From positions 1 to 7,291 of the forward strand of contig JAKBSX010000133.1 in assembly GCA_021844725.1 (NCBI GenBank): a stretch of DNA of 7,291 nucleotides, given 5' to 3'. This DNA comes from Actinomycetes bacterium (GTDB lineage Bacteria; Actinomycetota; Acidimicrobiia; Acidimicrobiales; Acidimicrobiaceae). How positions within the stretch are numbered: the stretch's first letter is position 1; each line of letters opens with the position of its first letter. The notes beneath the pieces were generated by a model. The model made no database searches and was not told the origin of the DNA. It worked only from the letters and a program-made list of their open reading frames with translations. The position numbers were made by a program, and so were the translations under genes. Below, in pieces: positions 5,532-7,291 of this stretch.

Positions 5532-5836
5532 TGTCCCTCCTGACTGTCCAAACGCAAACACGCCTGTTCTGCATTGAGCCACGCTCTCCATAGGGTTACT
5601 TGGGCCTCTAACCTTTCAACCTCTTCCAGTAAGTCGGCTACGTCGTTGGGCGCGTTGGCGACAAACTCGGCCCAGGCGATGCGTGGATCAAAATCTGAGG
5701 GAAGCACATACAGATTAAACTTGACCTCGATATGCCCCTTTTGCTGTGTTGCTACCCATCCGGAAAAACCGTATTCTGCGCCAATAACTTCTGAAAGAGC
5801 GTTCCGTCGTGCTCTGATAGCGTCAATGTCGATCAT
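5528..5836 (-). CDS. Small phage protein of the EVERLEAE type, paralog 1
   Basis: The start is set at ATG 5836 (MIDIDAIRARRNALSEV), preceded by GAGAGGGG and overlapping the nuclease stop as ATGA. The frame extends to 5890, but the extra residues lie inside the nuclease gene. The 102-residue product shares MID--AI-AR at the N-terminus and AEFVANAPNDVADLLEEVERLEAQ (about 55-78) with its neighbour. It lacks the ATPGPW motif, having GFSGWVATQQ in the same region. The central part looks like beta strands (GHIEVKFNLYVLP) followed by the helix. The tandem arrangement and about 77 percent base identity over the shared block show a local duplication followed by divergence of the middle. Function unknown. 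Confidence 0.8.
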   Translation of the reverse strand: MIDIDAIRARRNALSEVIGAEYGFSGWVATQQKGHIEVKFNLYVLPSDFDPRIAWAEFVANAPNDVADLLEEVERLEAQVTLWRAWLNAEQACLRLDSQEGQ

Positions 5837-6723
5837 TGTTCCCCTCTCATTTCTTTCTCGATCGCTTCTATCTTCTTGTGATGATTCCACGCTCTACGCA
5901 GATGCAGAAAGTACTGCCATGCCTCGTCAAGTGAGATATGCTTTAGCGGATCGTCAACACCGTAAGTGCCGTCCTCTCGGAGGTACACAGTCATTGCTCT
6001 TTTGATCTTTGGCATTGGATCAAGCGTGCCTAGCGAACCGTCTGGGTTGTATCTAGCGATTCCTTTAGCTCCCCAGTAACCAGCGGCTTGAAGCGCCTTA
6101 TCCTCGATATAACCCTCACGTCCGGTCTTGAAGTCGATTAGATTTGTGCCAGTCCAACCACGCTTACGGATCTCTGCTATCTTGTCTGTCCTACCGCCAA
6201 ATTCGAGACTGTCGTCATTGGCTGGATTTGGATGCAAGACGATAATCTCGTTGCAGATGTCTTCTGGCTCGAAGTCGATCATCCACTTTTCAAGTGCGTC
6301 GAGGTAGCCCTTTTCGTCGGGTAGTTGCTCGATTGCGTTGCCCTGCGACCACTCCAAAGCGTGCTCATGTATTCGTGATCCTTTTTGTGCTTTAGCTTTC
6401 CATTGGCGGTCAAACTCACCCCGGCAGTAGTCAACGAATATCTCGTCGTCACTGGCGTATCTTGGCCTGATTTCTATACCTTCTGAGTTGTTTACCCATT
6501 TTCTGGGATTACGCATGCAGGCTTGACGGTGGCCATAGACAACCGTGTCATAGGTGTTACGCTTCAACACGTCTAGGGCTGTCTTGGCTGCAACCTCACT
6601 TGATGCCCATTTCAAAGCTGGCTTGTCAATAAGGCTTGTAATGGTGGTCACGCCTGGCGCTGGCTTACGTCCGTGTTCTGTGACGTACTGATGCTTGTCT
6701 GCTAGTTGCTGATCTGTGGGCAT
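5833..6723 (-). CDS. PD-(D/E)XK nuclease, phage RecB/Cas4-like exonuclease
   Basis: A 296-residue nuclease of the RecB-like PD-(D/E)XK superfamily. The N-terminus has PAPGVTTITSLIDKPALKWA (21-40), typical of phage members. KGSRIHEHALEW (114-125) supplies the His of motif I. The core has GGRTD (176-180, metal-binding D180), LIDFKTG (195-201, D197 and K199 as the D-x-K pair), and the following helix KALQAAGYW (209-217) with the conserved Gln212 and Tyr216. Family members resect double-stranded DNA ends. With the Bet annealase in the same operon it forms a likely Red-type recombination pair. The four-Cys iron-sulfur cluster of classic Cas4 is not evident: the visible Cys (69, 100, 157) are few and misplaced. 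The ATG overlaps the upstream TAA as TAATG. Confidence 0.88.
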   Translation of the reverse strand: MPTDQQLADKHQYVTEHGRKPAPGVTTITSLIDKPALKWASSEVAAKTALDVLKRNTYDTVVYGHRQACMRNPRKWVNNSEGIEIRPRYASDDEIFVDYCRGEFDRQWKAKAQKGSRIHEHALEWSQGNAIEQLPDEKGYLDALEKWMIDFEPEDICNEIIVLHPNPANDDSLEFGGRTDKIAEIRKRGWTGTNLIDFKTGREGYIEDKALQAAGYWGAKGIARYNPDGSLGTLDPMPKIKRAMTVYLREDGTYGVDDPLKHISLDEAWQYFLHLRRAWNHHKKIEAIEKEMRGEQ

Positions 6724-7010
6724 TAGAACGCTTCCGCTGTTCGGCTAGCACGCTCATATGCCATCAAGACGATCCTGAACATGCCGACTTGCCGCTCCAA
6801 CTCTGGAAGATCGCCGTTCTCGACTGCTTCCCAGTCACCGCCAATCGCTTTACGCGCCTCCACCATTTGGCTAAGCGTGTCAACCCATACGTAGATATGG
6901 GGTTCACCAGGCCGAATACTGTACTCACCAACCAACTCGTGTGCGGATGCAAGTGCGGAATTCAGGTGTAAAACAAGTGAACAGAACTCGTCAACCTCAT
7001 ATGGCTTCAT
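6723..7010 (-). CDS. Unknown cytoplasmic protein (95 aa)
   Basis: The product starts MKPYEVDEFCSLVLHLNSAL and appears mostly helical and acidic, with a strand-like section around EPHIYVWVD and a second helical half, EARKAIGGDWEAVENGD and ERQVGMFRIVLMAYERA. No signal peptide, membrane helix or catalytic motif is visible, and I do not recognise the family. ATG 7010 overlaps the preceding stop as ATGA, and its TAA overlaps the nuclease ATG, so it is translated with the nuclease and could be an accessory subunit, though nothing in the sequence proves that. Confidence 0.75.
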   Translation of the reverse strand: MKPYEVDEFCSLVLHLNSALASAHELVGEYSIRPGEPHIYVWVDTLSQMVEARKAIGGDWEAVENGDLPELERQVGMFRIVLMAYERASRTAEAF

Positions 7011-7210
7011 CGGTCCGCTATCTCCGTAAAATCGACTTCCCAGTCGAACGGACGGTTAGACGGATGACGCACCATTGACTCGGCACGCGCATTAGCTCTC
7101 CGTTCGACGAGCCAGTCGTAAGCCGTAAGTCCAGCACCAACGACTAGCAAGAACAGCGAGACACCGCCAGCTACAATTACGATTCCAGCGAGAAAATAGA
7201 ACAGCATCAT
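7007..7210 (-). CDS. Small single-helix membrane protein (67 aa)
   Basis: One long hydrophobic segment occupies about residues 3-31 (LFYFLAGIVIVAGG then VSLFLLVVGAGLTAYDW). A basic stretch, VERRANARAESMVRH, then predicts that the C-terminus stays in the cytoplasm. The end is acidic (FDWEVDFTEIADR). No holin or known family is assigned. The start is ATG 7210 with AAGGGAAGGG about 4 bases upstream, and ATGATG gives a second possible start one codon later. It overlaps the partial upstream gene as ATGA and the next gene as ATGA. Confidence 0.75.
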   Translation of the reverse strand: MMLFYFLAGIVIVAGGVSLFLLVVGAGLTAYDWLVERRANARAESMVRHPSNRPFDWEVDFTEIADR

Positions 7211-7290
7211 TTGCCCTTCCCTTCTGCATATGTGAATACGTGGAGCGTGTGTGGTCCGACTTGGACCCGCAAGAACCTTCCTGTTTCATC
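7207..7290 (-). CDS. C-terminal end of an unknown gene, 5' part outside the window
   Basis: A minus-strand frame entering at 7290 encodes 27 residues, including GRFLRVQVGPHTLHVFTYAE and the ending GKGK, with TGA at 7209-7207. It overlaps the ATG of the membrane protein gene as ATGA, the same junction found through the whole operon. The strand-like RVQVGPHTLHVFTY supports real coding. Too little is present to assign a family. The alternative minus-strand frame from 7289, which starts MKQEG and is rich in Arg, Cys and Trp, looks like a shadow. Confidence 0.65.
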   Translation of the reverse strand, partial: DETGRFLRVQVGPHTLHVFTYAEGKGK

Positions 7291-7291
7291 A

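Noticed and set aside
5532..5591. Longer N-terminus MESVAQCRTG for the second paralog
   Set aside because: It lies inside the preceding gene, whereas ATG 5531 has GGAGGG and the ATGA overlap used throughout the operon.
5833..6723. True Cas4 as part of a CRISPR system
   Set aside because: There is no iron-sulfur Cys set, no array and no other cas gene. The phage RecB-like exonuclease reading is simpler.
7092..7289. 65-aa minus-strand frame starting MKQEGSCG
   Set aside because: Its Arg/Cys/Trp-rich composition and overlap with both the membrane protein and the better-supported partial gene mark it as a shadow.
1..7291. Avoidance of CTAG or GATC as a host or restriction signal
   Set aside because: Both words appear many times, at about chance level by eye, so there is no avoidance to interpret.

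Overview
This window looks like the early or DNA/RNA-metabolism region of a tailed phage, or a prophage of one. Eleven genes and one partial gene lie on the minus strand and are read from high to low coordinates. Nearly every junction is a 4-base ATGA or 1-base TAATG overlap, and many starts have strong GGAGG-like ribosome sites. Base composition is near even. The host cannot be fixed. A HGSLSGY...CRCEEC zinc module on the HNH protein, small proteins with an ATPGPW...LLEEVERLEAE pattern, and an LAAC lipobox recall actinobacterial phages, but this is inference.

Layout in transcription order: the tail of an unknown gene (7290-7207); a small one-helix membrane protein (7210-7007); an unknown 95-aa protein (7010-6723); a RecB/Cas4-like PD-(D/E)XK nuclease (6723-5833); two tandem paralogous small proteins (5836-5528 and 5531-5154); a 68-aa unknown (5157-4951); a T4 PseT-like polynucleotide kinase/phosphatase (4954-4076); a remnant of an RNA-ligase 5' end (4076-3975); an endonuclease VII-type HNH protein (3988-3518); a T4 Rnl1-like RNA ligase (3521-2472); a membrane-anchored protein (2475-2122); a lipoprotein (2103 or 2122 to 1561); and a Bet/RecT annealase interrupted by a LAGLIDADG intein (1555-299).

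Two functional pairs stand out. The kinase/phosphatase and RNA ligase form a T4-style end-healing and sealing module for broken RNA, most likely cleaved tRNA. The PD-(D/E)XK nuclease and the Bet annealase form a Red-like recombination pair. The nucleic-acid genes are interleaved with three predicted membrane or envelope proteins.

Three structures deserve attention. First, the Bet gene carries an intein directly before its conserved K-C position, and the intein is cut off at base 311. Second, the cut coincides with a 310-bp inverted copy (13 mismatches, no gaps) of the 3' part of the lipoprotein gene. This is either a rearrangement or a chimeric assembly or amplification join. Third, a diverged copy of the RNA ligase N-terminus lies upstream of the HNH gene, a scar showing that the HNH gene entered the ligase locus. 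The lipoprotein gene also shows a likely one-base frameshift at a run of five G. There is no gene-free stretch longer than 300 bases, and I see no tRNA, CRISPR array or convincing terminator.
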